Below, one piece after another: positions 1-9,423 of a stretch of DNA of 64,000 nt. This DNA is from Flavobacteria bacterium BBFL7 (lineage in GTDB: Bacteria; Bacteroidota; Bacteroidia; Flavobacteriales; Flavobacteriaceae): the NCBI GenBank assembly GCA_000153385.1, contig CH672374.1:1552544-1616543 (forward strand), written 5' to 3'. The notes beneath the pieces are model-generated. The model was not told the DNA's origin, made no database searches, and was given only the letters and a program-made list of their open reading frames with translations. The stretch's first letter is position 1. Every line of letters starts with the position of its first letter. The translations under genes and the position numbers were made by a program.

Positions 1-894
1 ACCACTACCGCTCCATGCTTCCCATGCCTGATAAGCACCAATAGGCACACCTATAAAATTAACCAGATCATTTCCTGCAAATGCCATTGCTAGGCCGAAA
101 GTCCCTAGAATAATAATTAACCTATAGATATCTAATTTTAAGACATACACATATATATAACTGAATAACATCCAAAACACAGTCGCATAGCTTATTAAAG
201 TAACAACATCCATCTCTGTAAGAAAACTAGTCAGACCACCTAAGTCTGCACCTTTTAATCCCTTAACGATGATAAAGTAGAATAAACTCGTCAAGGATAA
301 ACCACCGAAAAATCCTGCTAAATAAGCTGGCCTTTTAGAATAATTAAAGGTTAACATCAATCTTGAAAGGAATTGTACCACTGCTCCTATAGTGAAGGCG
401 ACAACTACCGATAAAATAATTCCCAAAATTATTTCAATAGCCTTATCACTAGCGATGTATTTCCCTAAGTCCAGGATTGTTTCACCAGTCTCACTTTCTC
501 CATAAATTTTAATTAATGACATAGATACGGCTGCACCTAATAACTCAAACACAATGGATACAGTTGTTGAGGTAGGCAATCCCATGGAGTTAAAGAAGTC
601 TAATAATAAGACATCAGTAATCATCACTGCCATAAAGATGATCATGACCTCATCAAAATAGAACTCACTAGGCACAAAAATCCCTTTACGCGCAACTTCC
701 ATCATACCACTAGAAGATAATGCACCTACTGCAATACCTATACTGGCTATAATCATTATAGTCTTAAAGCTTATCGCTTTAGAACCTATAGCACTGTTTA
801 AAAAGTTTACTGCATCATTACTTACTCCTACGACTAAGTCAGTGATGGCGAGGCCGGCAAGTATAACCAGCATATAAACATAAATATCTCCCAT
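1..894 (-). CDS. Inorganic phosphate transporter, PiT family (C-terminus beyond the left edge)
   Basis: Reading the minus strand from ATG at 894 gives 298 open codons to base 1, so the C-terminus lies outside the window. The product is a polytopic inner-membrane protein. PiT signatures are visible: VGVSNDAVNFLNSAIGSKA near residue 22, GLPTSTTVSIVFELLGAA near residue 109, and a second internal repeat AFAGNDLVNFIGVPIGAYQA near residue 270. PiT proteins are metal-phosphate/proton or sodium symporters. It lies in the same orientation as the receptor/lipoprotein pair to its right, but a strong minus-strand terminator at 1036-1067 separates them, so it is probably transcribed on its own. Confidence 0.93.
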   Translation of the reverse strand, partial: MGDIYVYMLVILAGLAITDLVVGVSNDAVNFLNSAIGSKAISFKTIMIIASIGIAVGALSSSGMMEVARKGIFVPSEFYFDEVMIIFMAVMITDVLLLDFFNSMGLPTSTTVSIVFELLGAAVSMSLIKIYGESETGETILDLGKYIASDKAIEIILGIILSVVVAFTIGAVVQFLSRLMLTFNYSKRPAYLAGFFGGLSLTSLFYFIIVKGLKGADLGGLTSFLTEMDVVTLISYATVFWMLFSYIYVYVLKLDIYRLIIILGTFGLAMAFAGNDLVNFIGVPIGAYQAWEAWSGSG

Positions 895-983
895 TTGAGG
901 CTAATTTAAGAGTGCAAAAATCATACTTTATTAGTTACTGTACGTTACCTAAGTGTTATAAATTCATCTCACTTGTAAGATTC

Positions 984-999
984 CGCTTTCGCAAAAGCG
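984..999. repeat. Interspersed palindrome, copy 1 (one mismatch)
   Basis: Reads cgctttcgcaaaagcg, one base away from the perfect 16-bp palindrome cgctttcgcgaaagcg found elsewhere in the window. It is intergenic, between the phosphate permease start and the terminator of the lipoprotein gene. Confidence 0.8.
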
Positions 1000-1035
1000 T
1001 TTATGGATAAAACCTGAAGAACTTAACCTATTCTC

Positions 1036-1067
1036 AAAAAAAAAAGCCACTCTATTGAGTGGCTTTT
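1036..1067 (-). terminator. Rho-independent terminator of the lipoprotein gene
   Basis: On the minus strand an 11-bp stem (aaaagccactc / gagtggctttt, 1042-1052 and 1057-1067) with a 4-nt loop is followed by a run of T. It lies about 20 bases beyond the lipoprotein stop codon. Confidence 0.85.
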
Positions 1068-1089
1068 AATATGATTATGATTTGTATTC

Positions 1090-2232
1090 CTAGAAAACAT
1101 ATCCAGTCCAAGAAAATGCAGAAGTATCTGCTCCTGTATTAGACGCTGTAACTGTAATCGTAGCTCCTGGTGCGTTTTTAAGATCTGTACCATCAGCAGT
1201 TCCACCAGCTGTTACATCAATAGAAGTAGCTGCTGTAGAATCACCTTTTGAATCTTCTAAATCTACAAAGTCAGATGCTGTTGCAGTTCCAGATGTACTT
1301 GCTAATGCATTTGTAATTGTTGCAGTTGCACCACGACGTACTTTAATCAAGTCTGAAAAGTCTACTGTATTTGCTTCATGGCGTATCGTTAATCCATTAA
1401 TTGTAAATACAGATTGATTTAAATCTGTTGGTGAATTTCCATCTAGGTTACCATCTGCTTCTATACCTCTTGGGTCAGAAGTCACAGCGTTATAACCATT
1501 TTCACGTATTCCATAAAGATTTGTACATGTACCTCTATAACCTTGTGTAAAGTCAAACATATCGTCTTTTGCATTCAATACAAAGATGTTAGATGCATTT
1601 ACAGACCCACCGAAGAATTCAATACCATCATCATCACCGTTTGCAATCCAAATGTTAGAAAGAGTTGTACCTGAACCAACGCCATTAAGAGTTAATCCAT
1701 TATGCTCTGCCTCACCATCTATACGTGCTCCTGTATATTCAATGATAACATATTGCATAGATCCTGAACTATCAGCATCATCAGACCCACCAAATAATAA
1801 ACTTGCGTTTACTTCAGTTCCTGCCTCATTACCAGTAGCGGCCTGACCAGAGATTAATGCTTTACCATTTAAGATAATTCCACCCCAAGCAGCAGGAGTT
1901 TGTTGCGTACTTGTAAATTTAATAGGTGATGCAGCAGTCCCATTTGCAATAATTTTACCACCAGTTTCTACTAAAAGATAAACAGATGTTCCACCAGCTT
2001 GTGCTGTTATTGTAGTTCCTGCTTCAATAGTTAAAGTAGTTCCACTTTTCACAAATAAGGGTCCATTTAATACATAAGGATTCCCAGCAGTAAGCGTTGT
2101 GTTTTCAATAAGGTTTCCAGAAAGAATAAAGTCGTTCTGAGTTCCACCACCTACGATTTCAATATCATCGGTTTCACAAGATGTGAATACCATTGCTGCA
2201 AAAGCCACTAATAAAAGAGATAATTTTTTCAT
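1090..2232 (-). CDS. Beta-helix-like surface lipoprotein partnered with a TonB receptor
   Basis: A 380-residue lipoprotein. The signal peptide is MKKLSLLLVAFAAMVFTSC with the lipobox cysteine at residue 19, followed by an acidic stretch. The body has Gly/Thr-rich repeats with spaced hydrophobics (for example TTLTIEAGTTITAQAG), as in right-handed parallel beta-helices. Flavobacterial relatives are often mislabelled 'multidrug transporter' and commonly lie beside a TonB-dependent receptor, as here: the receptor ends 89 bases upstream on the same strand. I infer that the two form an outer-membrane uptake unit with this as the exposed partner. The substrate is unknown. The gene ends at a strong terminator. 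Confidence 0.75.
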   Translation of the reverse strand: MKKLSLLLVAFAAMVFTSCETDDIEIVGGGTQNDFILSGNLIENTTLTAGNPYVLNGPLFVKSGTTLTIEAGTTITAQAGGTSVYLLVETGGKIIANGTAASPIKFTSTQQTPAAWGGIILNGKALISGQAATGNEAGTEVNASLLFGGSDDADSSGSMQYVIIEYTGARIDGEAEHNGLTLNGVGSGTTLSNIWIANGDDDGIEFFGGSVNASNIFVLNAKDDMFDFTQGYRGTCTNLYGIRENGYNAVTSDPRGIEADGNLDGNSPTDLNQSVFTINGLTIRHEANTVDFSDLIKVRRGATATITNALASTSGTATASDFVDLEDSKGDSTAATSIDVTAGGTADGTDLKNAPGATITVTASNTGADTSAFSWTGYVF

Positions 2233-2321
2233 GATTGTTTTGTTAATTAGGTTCTTTTTTTGATTGGTACAAATTAAGAGCCATAAATTGTAAAAGGTGT
2301 TAAGCGAACTTTACCATAGGT

Positions 2322-5057
2322 TTAAAACTGATAGCTGTATCCTAAGCTAATGTCAAGCCCACGTTTATACTGACTTAAGATAACGTTACCTAATCCTCCA
2401 TTTCCTTCACGCTCTAGACGATACTCTGGATTCAATAAGTTTCTTGCTTTAAGAGATAATTTACTGTTTTCGGTAAGTCCTATAGAACCTATAAAATCCA
2501 AAGTAGGAACTCCTATTTCGTTGATATTCTCGAATCCTCTAGTACCAACGGAATAAACTCTTTCTGAGAAGTAACTAAATACTAGAGCGGTATTAACACT
2601 ACTCTTATTAATATATGTATTGTAGTTCAAATCAAAGTTTACTAATACTGGCGCTGCTCCTTGTAACTGACTGGTTGAGTTGGTAAACTGCGCCAATGGA
2701 TTTACCTGATCTTGCTCACTATGTATATAAGAAGCGTTGAATCCAAAAGCTAATTTATTTTCACGTGTTACATCATAGCCAGCCTCTGGAAGTTCTTTTA
2801 CAAATATATTTTTACGCAGTTCTAATTCAACTCCTAATACCGTTGCTTGATCACCTACATTAAGATAAGTAAGTGTATTTCCTCCACTAGGGATTTCAGT
2901 TCTAGCGATTGGGTTGTCGATAATTTTATAGAATCCTGTTAGAGAGAATAGCTCTCCTTTTGCAGGGTAGAATTCATAAGCAAGATCAAAGTTTGAGACT
3001 TTAGAAATCTGCAAGTCTTTATTACCTTGTGTTGCAGTTCCTCCTGGATTATCATATCTAAATGGAGCGGTTTCCTTAAATCTAGGCATGATATAAGATT
3101 GGCTACCTGCGATTCTGAAAATGTTTTTATCGTTTGCAGTGTACTTAAACCCTAAACTAGGTAAGAATAAGTTTTCATTAATTTCAGCAAGACCTTCATT
3201 TGCACTGCTTGCAATGTTTGTATCGTACTCTACTTCTTGAGAAACGGTCTCATACCTTAAACCAGCATTCATTAATAGTTTATCAGTAAAGCCTTTTACA
3301 TAATTTCCTTGACCTGCAAATAAGACCTTATCACCTATATAATAGAAAGGATTAAACGCTTGTGGATTAATAGCACTACCACGACCTGTTTCTAGTCTAA
3401 AGTTACCGTTGTTAATATTAGGTTGATTGAATACCGCATCAGGATTATCAATATCTATAGCGATGCGAGTATCAAAAGTGTGGTTAAATATCGTTGCTTG
3501 AAAAACGTGGTGCGTCCATCTTACATCTCCACCAACGGTGAAGTAATTTAAACGGTCATCCTCATCATTAGTGTTTAAGTCATATCTCAAATTTACGTTT
3601 GCGTTATAATCGTTCTCTTGTATCTTACTGAAATAACGTTGATTATTACCACCAGAATCTATATTAGGAGAATAAAAACCATCTCTCAATAAATATTCAA
3701 AATTTCTACGATCCGGCTCGCTACCTCTTAAGGCATTAAAAGCTCCTTTTACGTCTAGTTCAAGACGATCAGATAATTCAAAGTGAGTAAGTAATTGATT
3801 TACGTAAAGATTGTTATCATTAGTCTGCTGTCTGTTTACATAAACCAAGTCACCATCTTGCTCTGGATTATTAAAACCATTATAATCTTCAAAGCTTTGT
3901 GTGTTTTTATGAATATACATTGATATCCATTCTATTTTGTTTTTACCAAAGCGATAATCTAAATCTACCTGACCTATTTGAGAAGTCTCATATTGATATT
4001 TTTGAAAATCTTGATCTAAGAAAACATTACCTGTACTACCTGTATTACGTATTGTACCGTCGACAAATCTATATCCATTATCAAACGTGACCAGCCCATA
4101 AACATTTAAGTAATTATCACCGATGTCAAATCTTTTTCCTCCCTTTAAAGAAAGACCTAAATTGATTAAATTGTTTTGATTTGAGGCAGTAAGCTTATTA
4201 TCAAACCCGTAAACATTTAGATTATTAACTGGCAGTTCTGCATCACTAAACCCAAAGTAACCTTCACCATCAATACCTTTAAAATCTTCACCTATAGTCT
4301 GCAAGTTTGCACCTGTAGAAAAACTAACTGCTAGATCCTTTCTACCAGATAGTCCTTTCAGGTCAATATTTACATTTGCACCAGCAACATCTGCTCCTAG
4401 CTCTGATGTAAAAACTTTATTGATATCAACAGATTCTATTAAATCAGACCCAAAAAAGTCTAAAGCAATGTTTTTATATTCTGGATCTTCAGATGGTAGT
4501 GGCAATCCATTTAATGAAGTAGAGTTATAACGATCACCCAATCCACGCACAAATACATTCTTAACACCTTGTTGTTTTGAAACACCACTTACCTTAGTAA
4601 CGGCTCCTTCTGCATCACTCACACCTTTTTGAGACAACTCTTCAGCACCTATAGACTGCACGATGGTAACTGCTTTCTTTTTCTCTTCAATAAGAGCTGC
4701 TGCACTTTCACGAGTTTTAGTAACTGTGATCACAATATCATCTAGGGCCGCAGCCTCTGCAATCATAGGTATCATAATGTTTGTAGTATTACCAGCAGTA
4801 ACCGTTACCGGCGTTTCAACTGCTTGCATACCAACAAAGGTCACAACAAGAGTATAAGTTCCTGGCGCAATAGAAATAGTAAACTTACCATCCATATCAG
4901 ATTGAGCACCTTTAGTTGTACCTTTTACCTGTACAGAAGCAAAAGCCACAGGCTCATCATTATAATCCTTATCTATAATCGTCCCGGCTATAGTTCCGTT
5001 TTGCGCTGACGCTAAGGCAGTTACAAAAAATAATAAAATAAAAACTAACTTGTTCAT
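2322..5057 (-). CDS. TonB-dependent outer-membrane receptor
   Basis: A 911-residue protein. Signal peptide 1-18 (ends ALASAQ); a carboxypeptidase-D regulatory-like beta-sandwich about 20-105 (GTIAGTIIDKDYNDEPVAFA, then KGAQSDMDGKFTI); a plug domain about 125-235 (SAEELSQ-type and VRGLGDRYNSTSLNG segments); then a beta-barrel ending in the aromatic terminus GYSYQF. This is the common flavobacterial TBDR design with an N-terminal extension, taking up substrates with TonB/ExbBD energy. It is the first gene of the pair with the lipoprotein downstream. The nearby phosphate permease makes a phosphate-related substrate possible, but nothing in the protein proves it. Confidence 0.93.
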   Translation of the reverse strand: MNKLVFILLFFVTALASAQNGTIAGTIIDKDYNDEPVAFASVQVKGTTKGAQSDMDGKFTISIAPGTYTLVVTFVGMQAVETPVTVTAGNTTNIMIPMIAEAAALDDIVITVTKTRESAAALIEEKKKAVTIVQSIGAEELSQKGVSDAEGAVTKVSGVSKQQGVKNVFVRGLGDRYNSTSLNGLPLPSEDPEYKNIALDFFGSDLIESVDINKVFTSELGADVAGANVNIDLKGLSGRKDLAVSFSTGANLQTIGEDFKGIDGEGYFGFSDAELPVNNLNVYGFDNKLTASNQNNLINLGLSLKGGKRFDIGDNYLNVYGLVTFDNGYRFVDGTIRNTGSTGNVFLDQDFQKYQYETSQIGQVDLDYRFGKNKIEWISMYIHKNTQSFEDYNGFNNPEQDGDLVYVNRQQTNDNNLYVNQLLTHFELSDRLELDVKGAFNALRGSEPDRRNFEYLLRDGFYSPNIDSGGNNQRYFSKIQENDYNANVNLRYDLNTNDEDDRLNYFTVGGDVRWTHHVFQATIFNHTFDTRIAIDIDNPDAVFNQPNINNGNFRLETGRGSAINPQAFNPFYYIGDKVLFAGQGNYVKGFTDKLLMNAGLRYETVSQEVEYDTNIASSANEGLAEINENLFLPSLGFKYTANDKNIFRIAGSQSYIMPRFKETAPFRYDNPGGTATQGNKDLQISKVSNFDLAYEFYPAKGELFSLTGFYKIIDNPIARTEIPSGGNTLTYLNVGDQATVLGVELELRKNIFVKELPEAGYDVTRENKLAFGFNASYIHSEQDQVNPLAQFTNSTSQLQGAAPVLVNFDLNYNTYINKSSVNTALVFSYFSERVYSVGTRGFENINEIGVPTLDFIGSIGLTENSKLSLKARNLLNPEYRLEREGNGGLGNVILSQYKRGLDISLGYSYQF

Positions 5058-5215
5058 TATGTGTTATTTATATTTTGCAAATAAACATCAGTAAACAGCG
5101 CAAACAGGTTATGGGAATATTAACTATCTGCACAGATATTGTTAAGAAATGGTAAACCTATATAGGCCTGATTTTATGGTTTAGCCTTCTTATATTGCAG
5201 CCTTAAAGCATCATC

Positions 5216-6550
5216 ATGAATTGGGAAAACCTACTATCCTTAAAAAGACACGGCGACACAGCACCTAGACCTAGAAAATCGCAAGATGAATTACGACTAG
5301 GATTTGAAGTAGACTATGATCGAGTGATATTCTCACAACATTTCCGTAGTCTACAAGATAAAACACAGGTGATCCCATTAAGCCAGACAGGCTTTGTACA
5401 CACTAGATTAACGCACAGTCTAGAAGTATCTGTAGTAGGTCGTTCCTTAGGTCGTATGGCTGGACAACGCATATTAGAAAAGCACCCATCATTAGTTGAA
5501 GCAGGATATAAAATGCAGGATTTTGGTGCCATCGTTGCGGCTGCATCATTAGCGCATGATATCGGTAATCCACCATTCGGTCATAGTGGAGAGAAAGCTA
5601 TAGGTAGTTACTTTTCAAGTGGTAAAGGAAAGGTTTTTATGGATTCGCTTTCGCGAAAGCAACAACAAGACCTCATCGATTATGAAGGAAATGCAAATGG
5701 ATATAGACTACTCAATCTAGATTCTCCAGGAACTCCTGGCGGCTTAAGATTGTCGTATGCCACTTTAGGCGCCTTTACAAAATACCCTAAAGAATCTTTA
5801 CCATTAAAGCCGACTAATCATATATCCCAAAAGAAATTTGGTGTTTTTCAAGCAGATCTAGAACACTTTAAAGATGTCGCTCAAGAGTTAGGAATAAAAA
5901 ATAATGACTCTAGCATGGAACCATACATGCGTCATCCACTCACCTATCTGGTTGAGGCTGCAGATGATATTTGTTATACTATCATAGACTTTGAAGACGG
6001 TATTAATCTAGGCTGGATTCCTGAAGATTTTGCATTAGAATATCTTATTAATCTAGTGCGTAAGAATATTAAGTCTGAAGTCTACTCACAATTAACTTCT
6101 ACTGCAGAAAGGTTGACCTACCTAAGATCACTCGCTATCAATAACCTGATTACTGACTGTGTAGATGTTTTTATGGATAATGAAGAAGCTATTCTTAACG
6201 GTACTTATACACACGCCCTAACTGATAAGTCCCAGTTCAAACCACAAATAGATGATATTCTTGCGATTACTATAGAAAAGGTATATCGTAATGAAGAAGT
6301 GATTCAAAAAGAAATCGCAGGCTATAAAATATTGACAGATATACTTCATGCAGTTATAACAGCAACCGTTAACGATCTAGAAGATAATAAATCGATTTAT
6401 GACAAGCTTATTTTAAACACTTGCTCTGGCTTGCAAAAAAACACTTCATCACTATATGAGCGTATCTTAAACGCTTGTGGTTACGTAGCTTCCTTAACTG
6501 ACAGTAGGGCGCTTCAACTCTTCAGTGTTATCAATGGTTCTATTAAATAA
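5216..6550 (+). CDS. dgt: Deoxyguanosinetriphosphate triphosphohydrolase-like protein
   Basis: A 444-residue HD-domain enzyme. The family opening is clear (YDRVIFSQHFRSLQDKTQV), followed by the metal-binding His and Asp residues in RLTHSLEV (about 63-70) and LAHDIGNPPFGHSGEKAIG (about 112-130). dGTPases hydrolyse dNTPs to the nucleoside and triphosphate and help set dNTP pools. Start chosen at ATG 5216. A copy of the interspersed palindrome is embedded in frame as DSLSRKQ (about residues 143-149), in a segment between the metal motifs and the substrate-binding helices where it probably forms a tolerated loop. Confidence 0.92.
   Translation: MNWENLLSLKRHGDTAPRPRKSQDELRLGFEVDYDRVIFSQHFRSLQDKTQVIPLSQTGFVHTRLTHSLEVSVVGRSLGRMAGQRILEKHPSLVEAGYKMQDFGAIVAAASLAHDIGNPPFGHSGEKAIGSYFSSGKGKVFMDSLSRKQQQDLIDYEGNANGYRLLNLDSPGTPGGLRLSYATLGAFTKYPKESLPLKPTNHISQKKFGVFQADLEHFKDVAQELGIKNNDSSMEPYMRHPLTYLVEAADDICYTIIDFEDGINLGWIPEDFALEYLINLVRKNIKSEVYSQLTSTAERLTYLRSLAINNLITDCVDVFMDNEEAILNGTYTHALTDKSQFKPQIDDILAITIEKVYRNEEVIQKEIAGYKILTDILHAVITATVNDLEDNKSIYDKLILNTCSGLQKNTSSLYERILNACGYVASLTDSRALQLFSVINGSIK
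5647..5660. repeat. Interspersed palindrome, copy 2 (inside dgt)
   Basis: The 14-bp core gctttcgcgaaagc is perfect, with c on the left flank but a on the right, so 15 of 16 positions match. It is read as SLSRK, the only copy in this codon phase. Confidence 0.88.
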
Positions 6551-6585
6551 ATGAGCTTTTTGTATCTTTAAACATATCATTCTTT

Positions 6586-9423
6586 ATGAAAAAGTATATT
6601 CTCCTATCTGTAATTGCCGTGACTGCGATAATTGCATTTCTATTTGTAATCAACTCTACAAAAGAAGAGTTGAGCGACATAGCTCTTAAAAGACAACAGC
6701 ACAAAGAATTTCTAGACAATAGTCCATTTAAAGACACAAGAAATCTTTCTAAAGAGAAACGTAAGAAATTAAGCCTACCACCTAATGCATATAATGAGAG
6801 AGAATGGGAACTAACCATGAATCCTGCATTAGGAATTCCTACTCCTTTTTTAGTAGAATCTACAACACCTAGTTTATACACAACACTTGGTGCGCCAGGT
6901 AATAATACCACTCCATGGCAAGAAAGAGGCCCATTAAATACTGGTGGTAGAACACGTGTTGTGTTTTTTGACCCTACTGATGTAGGAGCAAATAATGGTG
7001 ATGGCGTTGATTATAACCGTGTTTTTGCAGGTGGTGTTGGTGGCGGACTATGGATCAATAATGACATTACCAGCGCTACATCTTCTTGGACTATTATACC
7101 AGGTATCGCAGGTGACTTAAGTGTTAATGCATATGCATTAGACCCTAATAACTCATCAACCTTTTATATAGGTACTGGTGAACAATATGCACAAGGTGCA
7201 GCAATCGGTAACGGCGTTTATAAAACAACAGATGGTGGTTCTACTTGGTCTCAAGTTAACATACAACCAGCAGGATCAGGTACAGTAAGTGGCGGCGGCT
7301 CTTTATTTAAGTCAGGATTATTTACCGTAAATGATATTGCTATAAGAGACGTTAATGGTACTAGCGAAATCTATGTAGGTGTAGGATCTACTTTTTATGC
7401 CGCACCTAATGGTAACATCGCAAATCCTTCAAATATTCTAGGCGCTCAAAACGCGGGATTATACCGTAGTGTAGATGATGGTGCAACGTGGACACGTATT
7501 GAAAACCCAGCTTTGTCTTATAGTTTTTCAGGACAGACTTTTTATGTATCGCCTAACGATTTTGAAATTGGAGCAGACAACACTTTATTCATGGGATCCA
7601 TTGCAACTCCAGGAATAGGACAAGGTGGCGGAAGAATTTACTCTAGCACTGATGGAACTAACTGGACATTAGATCAATTTATAGCCTCTACAGATCGCAT
7701 TGAACTAGCAACGTCTTCTAGCAATGCTAATCTTATTTATGCCGCAGTTGATGCCGCAGCTGGAGCAGATTTGTATATCTCAACAGACAAGTTAACTACA
7801 ATTACCGCCTTAAATGAACCCAATGATGCAGACAATAGTATTTCTGCAACAGATTTTACTAGAGGACAAGCTTTTTATGATTTAGTAATTGAAACTGATC
7901 CTACAAATGACCAAATCATCTATGCTGGTGGAATCGATTTACACAGATCTGCAAATGGAGGAAGCAATTGGAATCAAATTTCAAAATGGTCAGAAAACCC
8001 TAACCTTAATGGATTAAACGTTCCCTTTATTCATGCAGATCTACATGCCCTAACCTTTAGACCAGGACTTAATAATGAAGCAATTATAGGATCTGATGGT
8101 GGTGTATCATATGCCAACTCATTGAGTGGTGCCATATCATCTCCTAACGCTATAGCAAATAGAAATAACGGTTACAATGTGACACAATTCTATTATGGAG
8201 ATATTGCAGACACTGATGCTGCAGATGGTGATGACTTTGCCGGTGGAACTCAAGATAACGGTTCACAACTTACTAATGATGCACCAGCTACTGGACTGAC
8301 ACCATTCTTTGATCCTATAGGTGGAGATGGCGCCTACACTAACATTGACAAAGATGGAAATTATGTAGTCTTATCAGTTACGGGACAAACACACCTTTAT
8401 GCAGATTATCCAATTCCTCCAGGTAGTACAATCAACTCGCTTTTTGGGACCGGTAGTCTATATGCCATCTCTCAAGGTAGTGGTGGTGATTTTATTAACG
8501 TCGCAGAACTAGATGAAAATCTGGATGTATTTTTTGCAAACGGTGAGACATTTAATGGCACTAACGGGATATTAGTTTGTGCATTAGGGCCTAATGCTGC
8601 AAGTTGTAATACAATTACCAATGCGTTGATTAGCTCATCTCGACCTACTGCGATGAAAGTTTCCCCTTTCACTACTACATCAACCAAATTATTTTTAGGA
8701 ACTATTGATTCTAGATTAATAATGGTCGATAATGCTAATACTGTAGCACCTGTCTGGACAGAAATTACAGGCTCTCAATTTTTAGGTTCAGTGTCTGACA
8801 TAGAATTTGGCGCTACAGAGCAAGAAATTTTAATCACCATGCACAATTACGGAGTAGACAGCGTATGGTATAGTACAGATGGTGGTACCACATGGGCCAG
8901 TAAAGAAGGTAACCTACCAGATATACCCGTAAAAGCCATTCTTAAAAACCCATTACTGGCCGAAGAGGTCATCATAGGAACTGAAGAAGGAATTTATGTA
9001 ACCGGTGATTTTAACAGCGCTATCCCTACATGGACTCAAACTAATAATGGTATGACCAGTGTAAAAGTGGTTGATTTAGATTTAAGAGCTAGTGATAACA
9101 CAATACTAGCCTCAACACATGGACGTGGAATGTTTACAGGGCAATTCAACACACTAGGATTTGAAGAGTCACGAATCGTTCAAAACAATATAAAACTCTA
9201 CCCGACTATAAATAATGGAACGATCAACTTAGTTTCAGGTACAGCGTTAGATAACGCTCAGGTGACTATTTACAATTTAAGTGGTCAAGAAGTTCACAAT
9301 GAAATGACGAATCTATCTAGTCAGCAACAAAGCATATCAATAACTCAGCCAGCAAGTGGTATTTATATTGTGAATATCAAATCAGGCAGTTACAACCAAA
9401 GCTTAAAAATGATTATCGAGTAG
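6586..9423 (+). CDS. T9SS-exported Asp-box (BNR/sortilin-like) beta-propeller protein
   Basis: A 945-residue exported protein. N-terminal membrane/signal segment (YILLSVIAVTAIIAFLFVI, residues 4-22) with a basic, Lys-rich juxtaposed region. The body has at least five Asp-box motifs of the type S-x-D-x-G-x-T-W (TTDGGSTWSQ, SVDDGATWTR, STDGTNWTL, SANGGSNWNQ, STDGGTTWAS), which fold into beta-propellers in sialidase- and VPS10-like proteins. The last ~75 residues form a type A T9SS sorting domain (KLYPTINNGTINL ... VTIYNLSGQEV ... GIYIVNIKSG). Enzymatic activity cannot be claimed: Asp boxes are structural. Its 3' end overlaps the convergent dxs gene by 11 bp. Confidence 0.85.
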   Translation: MKKYILLSVIAVTAIIAFLFVINSTKEELSDIALKRQQHKEFLDNSPFKDTRNLSKEKRKKLSLPPNAYNEREWELTMNPALGIPTPFLVESTTPSLYTTLGAPGNNTTPWQERGPLNTGGRTRVVFFDPTDVGANNGDGVDYNRVFAGGVGGGLWINNDITSATSSWTIIPGIAGDLSVNAYALDPNNSSTFYIGTGEQYAQGAAIGNGVYKTTDGGSTWSQVNIQPAGSGTVSGGGSLFKSGLFTVNDIAIRDVNGTSEIYVGVGSTFYAAPNGNIANPSNILGAQNAGLYRSVDDGATWTRIENPALSYSFSGQTFYVSPNDFEIGADNTLFMGSIATPGIGQGGGRIYSSTDGTNWTLDQFIASTDRIELATSSSNANLIYAAVDAAAGADLYISTDKLTTITALNEPNDADNSISATDFTRGQAFYDLVIETDPTNDQIIYAGGIDLHRSANGGSNWNQISKWSENPNLNGLNVPFIHADLHALTFRPGLNNEAIIGSDGGVSYANSLSGAISSPNAIANRNNGYNVTQFYYGDIADTDAADGDDFAGGTQDNGSQLTNDAPATGLTPFFDPIGGDGAYTNIDKDGNYVVLSVTGQTHLYADYPIPPGSTINSLFGTGSLYAISQGSGGDFINVAELDENLDVFFANGETFNGTNGILVCALGPNAASCNTITNALISSSRPTAMKVSPFTTTSTKLFLGTIDSRLIMVDNANTVAPVWTEITGSQFLGSVSDIEFGATEQEILITMHNYGVDSVWYSTDGGTTWASKEGNLPDIPVKAILKNPLLAEEVIIGTEEGIYVTGDFNSAIPTWTQTNNGMTSVKVVDLDLRASDNTILASTHGRGMFTGQFNTLGFEESRIVQNNIKLYPTINNGTINLVSGTALDNAQVTIYNLSGQEVHNEMTNLSSQQQSISITQPASGIYIVNIKSGSYNQSLKMIIE

